Translations under genes and position numbers: made by a program
NCBI GenBank assembly: GCA_019245255.1
Contig: JAFARV010000341.1
Span: 1 to 5,972 of the forward strand
DNA from: Acidobacteriaceae bacterium
GTDB lineage: Bacteria; Acidobacteriota; Terriglobia; Bryobacterales; Bryobacteraceae
Direction: 5' to 3'
DNA: 5,972 nt
The notes under the pieces: model-generated
Told to the model about the DNA's origin: nothing
What the model saw: only the letters and a program-made list of their open reading frames with translations
Database searches by the model: none
Shown: positions 1-5,972 of the stretch, one piece after another
How the letters are laid out: each line of letters begins with the position of its first letter
How positions within the stretch are numbered: position 1 is the first letter of the stretch

Positions 1-635
1 TCCAGGTGAATCAGACCATGGGCAAATTCGCGGCTTCGCTGAGCTGGAACGACGGTTTCTATTCCAACCGCTACACTTGGCTCTCGGGCTCCTTGGCCTA
101 CACGAACGGACCTCATGCCCTCTCGTTCGTGGCCGGCGGCAACTACGGAAAAATGGCTTACACCAGCCTGGCGACTCCGATTCAAAACAACGGTAGCATC
201 TACAACGTGATCTATACCTACACCAAGGGCGCCTGGATTGTGCAGCCCTATTGGCAGTACACCAATGTGCCGACGAACTCGAGCATCGGAGTCGTAAAAG
301 GAGCATCCACAAATGGCGGCGCGATCCTTCTCAGTCGGGCCTTCAAAGCGGGCTTCTCACTCGCAGGCCGCTGGGAGTACATCGCGAGCAACGGAAGCTT
401 GGCCAACAGTGCAGTTAATCTGTTGTACGGACCGGGCAGTTCGGCAACTTCTCTGACCGCTACACCCACGTACCAAAAAGGCGGCTTCTTCGTTCGTGGT
501 GATCTTGCGTGGGTTCACGTGAATGATATGACACCCGGGGATGGCTTTGGCCGTGCCGGCACTGACGATAACCAGACTCGCGCCATGGCCGAGATTGGTT
601 TTATCTTCGGCAACAACATCGAGAAGAAGCAGTAA
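1..635 (+). CDS. Outer-membrane beta-barrel (porin-like) protein, C-terminal part
   Basis: This is the 3' part of a gene whose beginning lies before the window. The reading frame is open from base 3 to the TAA at 633-635, about 210 codons. A GTG at 6-8 is in frame, but it has no ribosome binding site and the protein already reads as mid-barrel there, so I treat it as an internal valine. The protein alternates short amphipathic strands rich in Tyr, Trp, Phe, Gly, Ser and Asn with polar turns (for example ASLSWNDGFYSN and WIVQPYWQYTN). It has no hydrophobic helix. The last strand, AMAEIGFIFG, is followed by a short polar tail NNIEKKQ. This is the pattern of a transmembrane beta-barrel, probably the OmpL-like porin-2 (BBP2) type seen in Acidobacteriota. 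The family assignment is from memory, and the transported solute cannot be told. It converges on the nicotinamidase gene and is probably a separate transcription unit. Confidence 0.7.
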   Translation, partial: QVNQTMGKFAASLSWNDGFYSNRYTWLSGSLAYTNGPHALSFVAGGNYGKMAYTSLATPIQNNGSIYNVIYTYTKGAWIVQPYWQYTNVPTNSSIGVVKGASTNGGAILLSRAFKAGFSLAGRWEYIASNGSLANSAVNLLYGPGSSATSLTATPTYQKGGFFVRGDLAWVHVNDMTPGDGFGRAGTDDNQTRAMAEIGFIFGNNIEKKQ

Positions 636-646
636 CTGTCAGTTAC
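632..646. repeat. Perfect 7-bp palindrome covering both convergent stop codons
   Basis: GTAACTG (632-638) and CAGTTAC (640-646) are perfect inverted repeats around a single base. The palindrome contains the porin TAA (633-635, + strand) and the nicotinamidase TGA (639-641, - strand). An RNA hairpin would have a stem of about 5 bp with a 5-nt loop on either strand. No U-run follows on either side, so a classical intrinsic terminator is not supported. Confidence 0.5.
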
Positions 647-1229
647 AAACGGCGGCTGTCGTCACCGTGGCGAAGCCGCCGACTCCGGTGAATCGTGTAA
701 TCATTTCACGCTCCTTCTCTTGGTCCAAGCTCCGGATCGCATCTGTTACCAACTCAACGCGGGCGCCCCGCTGAATGAGTCCTTCGAGAGCGCATCGCAC
801 ACAGAACTCGCTCACGACACCATAGACGACGAAGCGGTCGGCGGCAATGTCATTCAGCAATGCGCTGAGATGCGGGTTCGTGAATGGATCTAACTTTTGT
901 TTCTCCACAACGATCTGCTTGGCCGCCCGCGCCGCTTCGAAATCAACGGCAAGCGTGGCCGATATCACAACCGGTTTCGCGAGAAGCGTGGCCCCAAGTT
1001 TTTGCTGTCCAGCGGTGCCCAAAACACAATGCGGTTTCCAAATCTTGAACTCCGGGTCGTCTTCGGTGTGGGCGTCTACAGTCGAGACAATGGGAATCCC
1101 ATTTTCCGCCGCATAGCGCGTCAGCTTCGCAAGATTGCCCGACAGCCGTTCTGCACCGGGTACGTATAACGCTCCGGCTGGGCAAAGGAAATCGAGCTGC
1201 GTATCGACGTCGAAGAAAACCGTTTTCAA
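639..1229 (-). CDS. pncA: Nicotinamidase-type cysteine hydrolase (isochorismatase superfamily)
   Basis: Likely hydrolyses nicotinamide to nicotinate and ammonia in the cytoplasm, the first step of Preiss-Handler NAD salvage. I start it at TTG (1227-1229), giving 196 residues. This start has GGAG 8 nt upstream and puts the family-typical KTVFFDVDTQLDF at the very N-terminus. It also overlaps the stop of the preceding gene as TTGA. The frame stays open 83 codons further upstream inside that gene, but the extension is Arg/Ala-rich shadow sequence. The catalytic triad is visible: Asp9 (VDTQ), Lys110 (VVEKQK) and Cys143 (VVSEFCVRCA). Asp52, His54 and His67 match the metal site of PncA (Asp49/His51/His71 in M. 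tuberculosis numbering). The length is normal for the family. The neighbouring nicotinate phosphoribosyltransferase would use its product, which favours nicotinamidase over other isochorismatase-like hydrolases. The substrate is inferred from context and motifs. Confidence 0.87.
   Translation of the reverse strand: MKTVFFDVDTQLDFLCPAGALYVPGAERLSGNLAKLTRYAAENGIPIVSTVDAHTEDDPEFKIWKPHCVLGTAGQQKLGATLLAKPVVISATLAVDFEAARAAKQIVVEKQKLDPFTNPHLSALLNDIAADRFVVYGVVSEFCVRCALEGLIQRGARVELVTDAIRSLDQEKEREMITRFTGVGGFATVTTAAVCN
650..681. repeat. 8-bp inverted repeat just past the porin stop
   Basis: CGGCGGCT (650-657) pairs perfectly with AGCCGCCG (674-681) across a 16-nt loop. It starts 14 nt after the porin stop and lies inside the last codons of the nicotinamidase gene. 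A GC-rich stem here could slow or protect the 3' end of the porin transcript. It lacks a U-tract, and codon constraint (Gly-Gly and Ala-rich C-terminus) may explain it by chance. Confidence 0.3.
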
Positions 1230-2572
1230 TTCGCGGTCTCCGGCAAGACGCGCTCCAGGTGTTCGGCACGGACACTCTCTGCCAGGTCTAACAGCGGCGG
1301 GCCGATCGTCACCTCGTAAGGCAGCGCATCTTGCAGCGAGAATAGCCGTTCCGGCAAGGAGCGGACTGCCTCTAGACAGTGGGACCGCACAGCGCGCACG
1401 CACGGTAGCGGTTCGACGAGCGCGCCCTTTGAAATGACGGGCCGCAGCAGCGGTTCGCCTTTGAAATCCGGGTTGCATTCGTTGAACATCGCAACGGCAT
1501 CGCAGTGGCGGTATCGGTAAACCTGCTTTGCAGCGGGAACAGTACTCTTTTCTCCACTGAATTTTGCGGTGTAGCGTTCTGTCCCACCGCTGTTGAGTTC
1601 CACCAGCTTGTAAACCGCAGGCAGCGCAGGCGCGTCGGCCGAAGTTGTAAGCTGAGTCCCGACGCCAAATGAGTCAATCGGAGCCTGCGCCTGTATCAGC
1701 CGCTCAATCCGGAACTCATCGAGATCACCCGTAGCCATAATCCTCGTGTCTCCGAGATTCGCCCGGTCCAAAATCAGCCGCACCTCTCGCGAGAGAGTAT
1801 CGAGATCCCCGCTGTCCAGGCGCACGCCCCACATAGGCCGTCCCACTCGCACCGCTGTTTCTGCGCCGCTCAGCGTGTCGTAGGTGTCGAGAAGGTAGAC
1901 AGTATCTTGGCCCAGCAACTTTTGGAGCGCCCGGAACGATTCTTCCTCGTTTTCGAATGCCATCGTCCACGAGTGCGCCGCAGTCCCTGAAACCGGAATG
2001 TCGAACATCATGCCTGCTTGCGCATTGCTCGTTCCATCGCAGCCTCCGATATAAGCAGCGCGCGCCGACAACACCGCCGCATTCGGAGAATGTGCGCGCC
2101 GGCTGCCAAACTCAACGATCTGCCGCCCCTGCGCGGCAAGCACGCAGCGCGCCGCTTTGGAGGCAATGCTGGTCTGATGAGCCAGCGTGGACAGAAGATA
2201 TGTTTCGACGATCTGCGCCTGAATCAGGGGCGCACGCACGATCGCGAGGGGCTCATTTGCAAACACCGGGGTGCCTTCGCGCATCGCAAACAGCTCGCCA
2301 GTGAATCGGAGCTGCGCCAAATAGTCGAAAAATTCCGGCGGCGTACGCCGAAACTGCCGCAACGAACGCAAGTAAGCGATCTCTTCGCGCTTAAATTGAA
2401 AATTCAGCAGGTATTCCGCTGCCTGTTGCAATCCGGCAGCGACGAGAAAGTTGCGCTGCTCCGGCAAGCGCCGAACCATTAGTTCGAAGGTGGCAATATC
2501 CTCGGTCTTGCCCGCCATGAAATAGCCGGCCGCCATGGTCAGTTCGTAGAGATCTGTATTCAGCGCGGACAT
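1226..2572 (-). CDS. pncB: Nicotinate phosphoribosyltransferase
   Basis: A cytoplasmic enzyme that joins nicotinate to PRPP (with ATP hydrolysis) to give nicotinate mononucleotide, the entry step of Preiss-Handler NAD synthesis. The 448 residues fit the family. Recognisable motifs in order are: N-terminal NTDLYELTMAAGYF (5-18), FELMVRRLPEQRNFLVAAGL (29-48), EFGSRRAHSP (154-163), GCDGTSNAQAG (177-187), SGTAAHSW (195-202), VRLDSGDL (250-257) and FGVGTQLTTS (302-311). His200 sits in the position of the histidine that is phosphorylated in this family. The ATG at 2570-2572 places the conserved N-terminus correctly, although no clear Shine-Dalgarno precedes it. It lies 17 nt after the DUF4340 gene and ends in a 4-nt TTGA overlap with the nicotinamidase gene. 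It is therefore probably co-transcribed with both and translationally coupled to the second. I see no truncation or frameshift. Confidence 0.94.
   Translation of the reverse strand: MSALNTDLYELTMAAGYFMAGKTEDIATFELMVRRLPEQRNFLVAAGLQQAAEYLLNFQFKREEIAYLRSLRQFRRTPPEFFDYLAQLRFTGELFAMREGTPVFANEPLAIVRAPLIQAQIVETYLLSTLAHQTSIASKAARCVLAAQGRQIVEFGSRRAHSPNAAVLSARAAYIGGCDGTSNAQAGMMFDIPVSGTAAHSWTMAFENEEESFRALQKLLGQDTVYLLDTYDTLSGAETAVRVGRPMWGVRLDSGDLDTLSREVRLILDRANLGDTRIMATGDLDEFRIERLIQAQAPIDSFGVGTQLTTSADAPALPAVYKLVELNSGGTERYTAKFSGEKSTVPAAKQVYRYRHCDAVAMFNECNPDFKGEPLLRPVISKGALVEPLPCVRAVRSHCLEAVRSLPERLFSLQDALPYEVTIGPPLLDLAESVRAEHLERVLPETAN
1238..1241 (-). promoter_or_regulatory. Ribosome binding site GGAG for the TTG-started nicotinamidase
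   Basis: The - strand reads GGAG followed by 8 nt and then TTG. The site lies inside the last codons of the phosphoribosyltransferase gene (Leu-Pro-Glu-Thr). It supports the TTG at 1229 as the true start. Confidence 0.6.
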
Positions 2573-2578
2573 GAGGTC

Positions 2579-2588
2579 CGGTCGACCG
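2579..2588. repeat. 10-bp palindrome in the gap before the phosphoribosyltransferase gene
   Basis: CGGTCGACCG is perfectly self-complementary. It fills most of the 17-nt gap between the DUF4340 stop (2590-2592) and the next ATG (2572), where a ribosome binding site would be expected. It may be chance, a processing or translation control element, or a protein site. Nothing else supports a specific role. Confidence 0.4.
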
Positions 2589-2589
2589 C

Positions 2590-3915
2590 CTATTTGTTTT
2601 TGCCTGAAGCCGCGGGTTTGATCGCCTTCAGTGCTTCCAGGATATCGTCCACGCTCTTCGCGTCTAGTTGGTAAAGCGTCTGCTCATTCTCACGCTTCGC
2701 AGTGTACCCGTCGCCGGTCTTCGCGAACTCGAGGTTTTCGGTGCGCTTGTAGTCGTTCGACTGAACTACGATAGTCAGCATCGGTCCGGCGAAGGCGCCC
2801 GTTGCAAACTTCGCCGCACTCAAGTCGCGAAGCTTGTCAATGAACGACTGAATGGTTCCCGGATCCATGATCTTTCCGTTTAACTTCCAATCGCTGCCCG
2901 CGCGGACATAGATCTTATCCGCCCCGCCTTGCTGTACATCGATCTTGTTCGGATCGGTGAAGCCGAAGTCGAATAGCTTCTTGTTCCGGAAATCATCGGC
3001 CGATTTCGAGACCGCCTGGCCGAGATCGGTAGAGACCTTGTAGTCACCCGGAACAGCACTGCTCGATGCGTAATAGTCGTCCTTGTTCTTGCGAACATCT
3101 AGCGTTTGCGTGCCCGATGCGTCGCTCACTTTCACGGTCGTCACCCGCTGACCAGAGGCGAATGCTGCATCCGCCTTCTTTTGATCGCCCGGGTTTGACG
3201 AGAGATCCATTTTGGCGTCAGAGAGTTTCCGTACCAGCTCTTCAACCTGGAAGCTATCAGCCCTGTAAGGTTCCGGTTTCAGGATCTGCCAGTCGCCCTG
3301 GTTGTTCTTTCCGAACTCAAGATCGCCTTTAGTAGAAGTAAGTTCCACTCGAGTCAGTTTGTTTGTGTCAAACGTCAGCAGCCGCTTATCTCGCAGGTCG
3401 TTCAAGCTCTTATCGAAGGAACTCTTCACGGAATTCGTGACCGCATAAACCTTGGGGCTCGACGCCAGTTTCGCGTAAACCAGCGATCCGGCCGGGACGT
3501 CTGAACCGATGTCGAGCCGGCTGGTCTTTCCGTTCGTTTGCCGCAGATCGACAGTCAACGAAGGGTTATTCAGGCCGTACGGGGTCAAGTCTGCTGCTTT
3601 GCCGGTAACATCGGTATCGGAATTTAGGGGATTTACAGCCGATAACATGGACGAAACCGCATCCTGATCCGCCGCATAATGCTCTGGAGCAGTGATGACC
3701 CACTTACCGTTCTCACGATCGAGCGCGATGGTCGCGCCACCGCGCTTCGCTATAGTAACTGCCTGCATTTGAGACGGTTGAATATCGGCAAGCTTGGTAG
3801 CGGCCGGCGTCGAAGGCGATGTTGTCCCGGTGCTCGGGTGTTTCTGCGCCCACCAAACAGCGCCCGCAAGCGCAACCAGAACAACAGAAGCTACAATCAG
3901 GTTCCGCGGCTTCAT
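2590..3915 (-). CDS. DUF4340 domain protein, membrane-anchored, with three internal repeats
   Basis: A 441-residue protein of unknown molecular function. Residues 6-23 form one hydrophobic segment after MKPRN, a signal anchor or uncleaved signal. A Ser/Thr/Pro linker (27-40) follows, then a long soluble part probably on the outer face of the inner membrane. The soluble part shows three similar modules of about 135 residues, marked by Trp72, Trp209 and Trp343 (GKWVITAP, GDWQILKP, SDWKLNGK). The segments DLRDKRLLTFDTNKLTRVE (173-191) and DFRNKKLFDFGFTDPNKID (308-326) link the modules. This is typical of DUF4340 proteins, which sit beside GldG-like ABC modules. The ATG at 3913-3915 has GGAGA 5 nt upstream, and only 2 nt separate it from the GldG-like stop. 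It is probably an accessory subunit of the same ABC complex. That role is inferred from position only. Confidence 0.85.
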   Translation of the reverse strand: MKPRNLIVASVVLVALAGAVWWAQKHPSTGTTSPSTPAATKLADIQPSQMQAVTIAKRGGATIALDRENGKWVITAPEHYAADQDAVSSMLSAVNPLNSDTDVTGKAADLTPYGLNNPSLTVDLRQTNGKTSRLDIGSDVPAGSLVYAKLASSPKVYAVTNSVKSSFDKSLNDLRDKRLLTFDTNKLTRVELTSTKGDLEFGKNNQGDWQILKPEPYRADSFQVEELVRKLSDAKMDLSSNPGDQKKADAAFASGQRVTTVKVSDASGTQTLDVRKNKDDYYASSSAVPGDYKVSTDLGQAVSKSADDFRNKKLFDFGFTDPNKIDVQQGGADKIYVRAGSDWKLNGKIMDPGTIQSFIDKLRDLSAAKFATGAFAGPMLTIVVQSNDYKRTENLEFAKTGDGYTAKRENEQTLYQLDAKSVDDILEALKAIKPAASGKNK

Positions 3916-3917
3916 CG

Positions 3918-5300
3918 CTATCTCCGTTTCAGGAAGATCGAAACGCCTCCGACGATAATCAGCAGAGGAATTGCGATCAGATCCGTATACGCGAAGATAT
4001 TCATCTGGCGCTGAGTGGCACTGAGACGCCGGTCCTCCGGCGTTTTCGGCCGTATCGAAATCAGGTCTTCATCCGACGCGAGCCAGTTCACTGAATTCAA
4101 GACTAAGTCGGGATTTGCCTGGAAATGCAGCATCGAGTTATCCAAAACGCTGGACGTGCCGAATACAACGAATCTTCCAGGATCGTTCGGCTTGCCCGTG
4201 TTGTAGGTTCCCGCAGAGGCGAGCGCAAACGGTCCTTTCTTGTTTGCTGGATCAGAAGGGTTGACTTCCGGTGAATTTAACTTGTAAGTTGCAATTGCGC
4301 TGTCAGTGGTAGACAGCAACTTCTCGCCGGTCGTTTTGTCACCGTTCTTCACTTCCATAGAGCGAGTCACCGGGAATCCGGTGATATGACCCTTGAGGTC
4401 GTTCACGATGGGTTGCGATTCATAGTTCGAAATCAGCGGAACCTCGGGTCCGACGCCCACCAACTGACCCACGGGATTCTGTTCGAGAACCAGATCCTTA
4501 TTGAGAGTTACGCCCCACGTGGAAAGCAAATCCGTGAGCCCTGCGTTGGGTGCGATTCGCTCGCGTGCAAAATCGAGCGGCGGATCGAGGGCGATCAGCA
4601 AACGTCCCCCATTTTCTATGTAGGTCTTGATTGCAGTAACTTCATTCGGCGTGTAGTCGTACTTGGGGCCGGCTACGACAAGCACGTTACAGTCGCCAGG
4701 AACGGCTGTCTTATCCAAAAGCGTTACCGACTGCGCCTGGTAATTATCTCGTTCCAACAATGTCTTGAACTGTGAAAGTCCAGCGCCCTGTGAGTTATCC
4801 AGTTGATGTTCGCCGCTTCCGGAGACAAAGCAGATCTTCTTAACGCCTTTCAGGTCCTTTACGAACGCGCCGGTGATGCCTTCCTCGGTCACGGCCTTAG
4901 CTTCTTCTCTACGCTGGCCGATGGTCACAAACGCTGTCCCGGGGAAACGCACTCCAAAGGCCGAGGCCACGGTGGGATTACGAATCAGGTCGACATACTG
5001 CACATGAACTTTCGGCGAGAGATTCGCGTACCGGTCGAGAGTTGCTTTGGCCTGCTGGAAACCGCTTGGCCGGTCAATGTAGGAGATCGTCGCATCCTGC
5101 TTCAGCCCTTGGATGACCTTCTTTGTTTCCTGAGATAGAGTGAATTGCTTGTTACTCGTCGTATCCCAGCTTTTGTTGTAACGATTGCCGAGCCAGTTTA
5201 CTGCCACCAGGATCGCCAGAATAACGATCGTATATAGGGAAGCTGTAGCTCCGTAGCGTGCCTGGCGAGCGGCAACTGAATCCTTCGCTCTGGCTGCCAT
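3918..5300 (-). CDS. GldG-like ABC transporter auxiliary protein
   Basis: A 460-residue membrane protein of the GldG family (ABC_transp_aux-type domain). It is the presumed extracytoplasmic partner of an ABC-2 permease. Visible parts are: a basic N-terminus, a transmembrane helix at about 20-38, then the family-typical WDTTSNKQFTLSQET (45-59). A soluble alpha/beta domain follows with FVSGSGEH (158-165) and GGRLLIALDP (231-240), and a C-terminal helix at about 436-457 ends in LKRR. Both termini would therefore be cytoplasmic with a large external domain between them. I chose the ATG at 5298-5300 because GGAGGG precedes it and it forms a TAATG overlap with the permease stop. A GTG four codons earlier overlaps that binding site. 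In Flavobacterium, GldF and GldG are needed for gliding. Here no other gliding gene is visible, so that function should not be transferred. The substrate is unknown. Confidence 0.88.
   Translation of the reverse strand: MAARAKDSVAARQARYGATASLYTIVILAILVAVNWLGNRYNKSWDTTSNKQFTLSQETKKVIQGLKQDATISYIDRPSGFQQAKATLDRYANLSPKVHVQYVDLIRNPTVASAFGVRFPGTAFVTIGQRREEAKAVTEEGITGAFVKDLKGVKKICFVSGSGEHQLDNSQGAGLSQFKTLLERDNYQAQSVTLLDKTAVPGDCNVLVVAGPKYDYTPNEVTAIKTYIENGGRLLIALDPPLDFARERIAPNAGLTDLLSTWGVTLNKDLVLEQNPVGQLVGVGPEVPLISNYESQPIVNDLKGHITGFPVTRSMEVKNGDKTTGEKLLSTTDSAIATYKLNSPEVNPSDPANKKGPFALASAGTYNTGKPNDPGRFVVFGTSSVLDNSMLHFQANPDLVLNSVNWLASDEDLISIRPKTPEDRRLSATQRQMNIFAYTDLIAIPLLIIVGGVSIFLKRR
3921..3925 (-). promoter_or_regulatory. 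Ribosome binding site GGAGA for the DUF4340 gene
   Basis: GGAGA lies 5 nt before the ATG and inside the final codons of the upstream GldG-like gene. Ribosomes finishing that gene would pass directly over it, which suggests coupled translation. Confidence 0.6.
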
Positions 5301-5972
5301 TACGCCCTCCACCTCAAAGATTCAAGTGAGCGCGAGGTCAGAAACAAACCGAGAAAAATCATCGATAAGTAATAAAGAATATCTTTCGAATCAACAACAC
5401 CGCGGGTGAAGCTATCCAAATGGCTCACCACGGACAGATAATTCAGAAACTGTACTGCGTCCGAGTTGCCGAACGAAGTGGTCCAGTTCAAAATCCAAAG
5501 AACCAGGGCAAGCGCAAAGCCGACCGCTCCGGCTACGATCTGGTTCTTAGTCAAGGTTGAGATGAAAGTCCCGAGCGCGAGCAGGCAAGCGGCCTGCAGA
5601 ATCACGCCGAACAAGCCTGTCAAAACCGGCTTCCAATCCGGGTTCCCATAAAGAAAGAGGAATGAGTAGTCAGCCAGCAACACGACCATGAGCGCGCCGA
5701 ACATAATTACAGCCGAAAGCCACTTACCCAGGATGATTTCGAGATCTGTCACGGGCGAGGTGACCAGGAGTTCGATCGTACCCTGTCTCTTTTCTTCTGC
5801 AAACAAGCGCATGCTGATCAAGGGAATCAGAAACAGGCTGATGACGGCGATGTTTGAGAACAGAGGAGCGATTACCTGCTCGTTTACGTTCATCGGAAAC
5901 GATTGCCCGCTCAACTGGCTTTCAATCCCGGCGCGAATAAAGCTCATGCTGATGATGTAGGTGAAGCCCCCG
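5300..5972 (-). CDS. ABC-2 type transporter permease (GldF-like), 5' end cut by window edge
   Basis: An inner-membrane permease subunit of an ABC transporter. In total 223 residues are visible. The frame is open to the window edge (GGFTYIIS precedes the first internal ATG at 5947), so the true start lies outside. Probably only about 30 residues with most of the first helix are missing, judging from family layout. After a polar external loop, hydrophobic helices fall at about 37-54, 85-108, 118-138, 145-165 and 196-212 of the fragment. The stretch FAEEKRQGTIELL (57-69) followed by SPVTDLEIILGKW is the hallmark cytoplasmic coupling region of ABC-2/GldF-type permeases. The stop overlaps the GldG-like start as TAATG. 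An ATP-binding subunit is expected directly upstream but is not in the window. The substrate cannot be told from the sequence. Confidence 0.88.
   Translation of the reverse strand, partial: GGFTYIISMSFIRAGIESQLSGQSFPMNVNEQVIAPLFSNIAVISLFLIPLISMRLFAEEKRQGTIELLVTSPVTDLEIILGKWLSAVIMFGALMVVLLADYSFLFLYGNPDWKPVLTGLFGVILQAACLLALGTFISTLTKNQIVAGAVGFALALVLWILNWTTSFGNSDAVQFLNYLSVVSHLDSFTRGVVDSKDILYYLSMIFLGLFLTSRSLESLRWRA
5305..5310 (-). promoter_or_regulatory. Ribosome binding site GGAGGG for the GldG-like gene
   Basis: GGAGGG lies 4 nt before the ATG at 5300, inside the last codons (Trp-Arg-Ala) of the permease gene. It decides the start in favour of 5300 over the GTG at 5312, and fits re-initiation at the TAATG overlap. 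Confidence 0.65.

Noticed and set aside
6..8. GTG as the start of the porin-like gene
   Set aside because: There is no upstream ribosome binding site, the frame is open to the window edge, and the protein would lack a signal peptide. The gene is better read as cut by the edge.
632..681. Calling a classical Rho-independent terminator at the convergent junction
   Set aside because: Neither inverted repeat is followed by a U-run on either strand, so they are recorded only as inverted repeats.
541..774. 77-codon + strand open frame crossing the convergent junction
   Set aside because: It runs out of frame through the porin end and antisense to nicotinamidase. The product is low-complexity Ser/Arg/Val-rich with no support.
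1230..1478. N-terminal extension of the nicotinamidase (83 extra codons from an ATG at 1478)
   Set aside because: It lies wholly inside the phosphoribosyltransferase gene and is Arg/Ala-rich with no family resemblance. The conserved hydrolase begins exactly at the TTG at 1229, which has its own GGAG.
2018..2482. 154-codon open frame on + opposite the phosphoribosyltransferase
   Set aside because: The composition is Arg/Ala/Gln-rich with no domain pattern, and the opposite strand carries an unmistakable enzyme. It is an antisense shadow.
4386..4775. 129-codon open frame on + opposite the GldG-like gene
   Set aside because: It has no recognisable motif or ribosome binding site and lies fully antisense to a well-supported gene.
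5301..5312. GTG at 5312 as the GldG-like start
   Set aside because: It overlaps the GGAGGG that serves the ATG at 5300, and it has no good site of its own.
3918..5972. A gliding-motility function for the GldF/GldG-like genes
   Set aside because: That role is known for Bacteroidota and needs many other Gld proteins, none of which is seen here. Family likeness alone does not support it.

Overview
The window looks like a chromosomal segment of a Gram-negative bacterium. The best guess is Acidobacteriota (Terriglobia or Koribacter/Sulfotelmatobacter-like). This rests on recalled similarity of the gene order (ABC permease, GldG-like, DUF4340, nicotinate phosphoribosyltransferase, cysteine hydrolase), on the outer-membrane beta-barrel, and on the moderately GC-rich coding sequence. 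It is an inference, not a database result.

Layout: the sequence is almost entirely coding. Positions 1-635 on the + strand hold the 3' part of an outer-membrane beta-barrel (porin-like) gene. Everything from 5972 down to 639 lies on the - strand as one tightly packed gene run. In transcription order it holds an ABC-2 type permease (5' end outside the window), a GldG-like auxiliary membrane protein, a DUF4340 membrane-anchored protein, a nicotinate phosphoribosyltransferase, and a nicotinamidase-type cysteine hydrolase. The junctions are a TAATG stop/start overlap, a 2-nt gap, a 17-nt gap and a TTGA stop/start overlap, so a single transcript with translational coupling is likely. The porin and nicotinamidase genes converge with 3 nt between their stop codons, and a short perfect palindrome covers both stops. 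No stretch over 300 bases lacks a gene, and I saw no RNA gene, CRISPR array, insertion sequence or phage gene.

How the genes may work together: the first three - strand genes form a GldF/GldG-type ABC module. Its ATPase is expected just upstream, outside the window. The substrate of such modules outside gliding Bacteroidota is unknown. The last two genes form a two-step Preiss-Handler NAD salvage unit: nicotinamide to nicotinate, then nicotinate to nicotinate mononucleotide. The co-transcription of an orphan GldFG/DUF4340 module with NAD salvage is the most interesting feature. The others are the TTG-initiated overlap of the salvage genes and a clear three-fold internal repeat in the DUF4340 protein.
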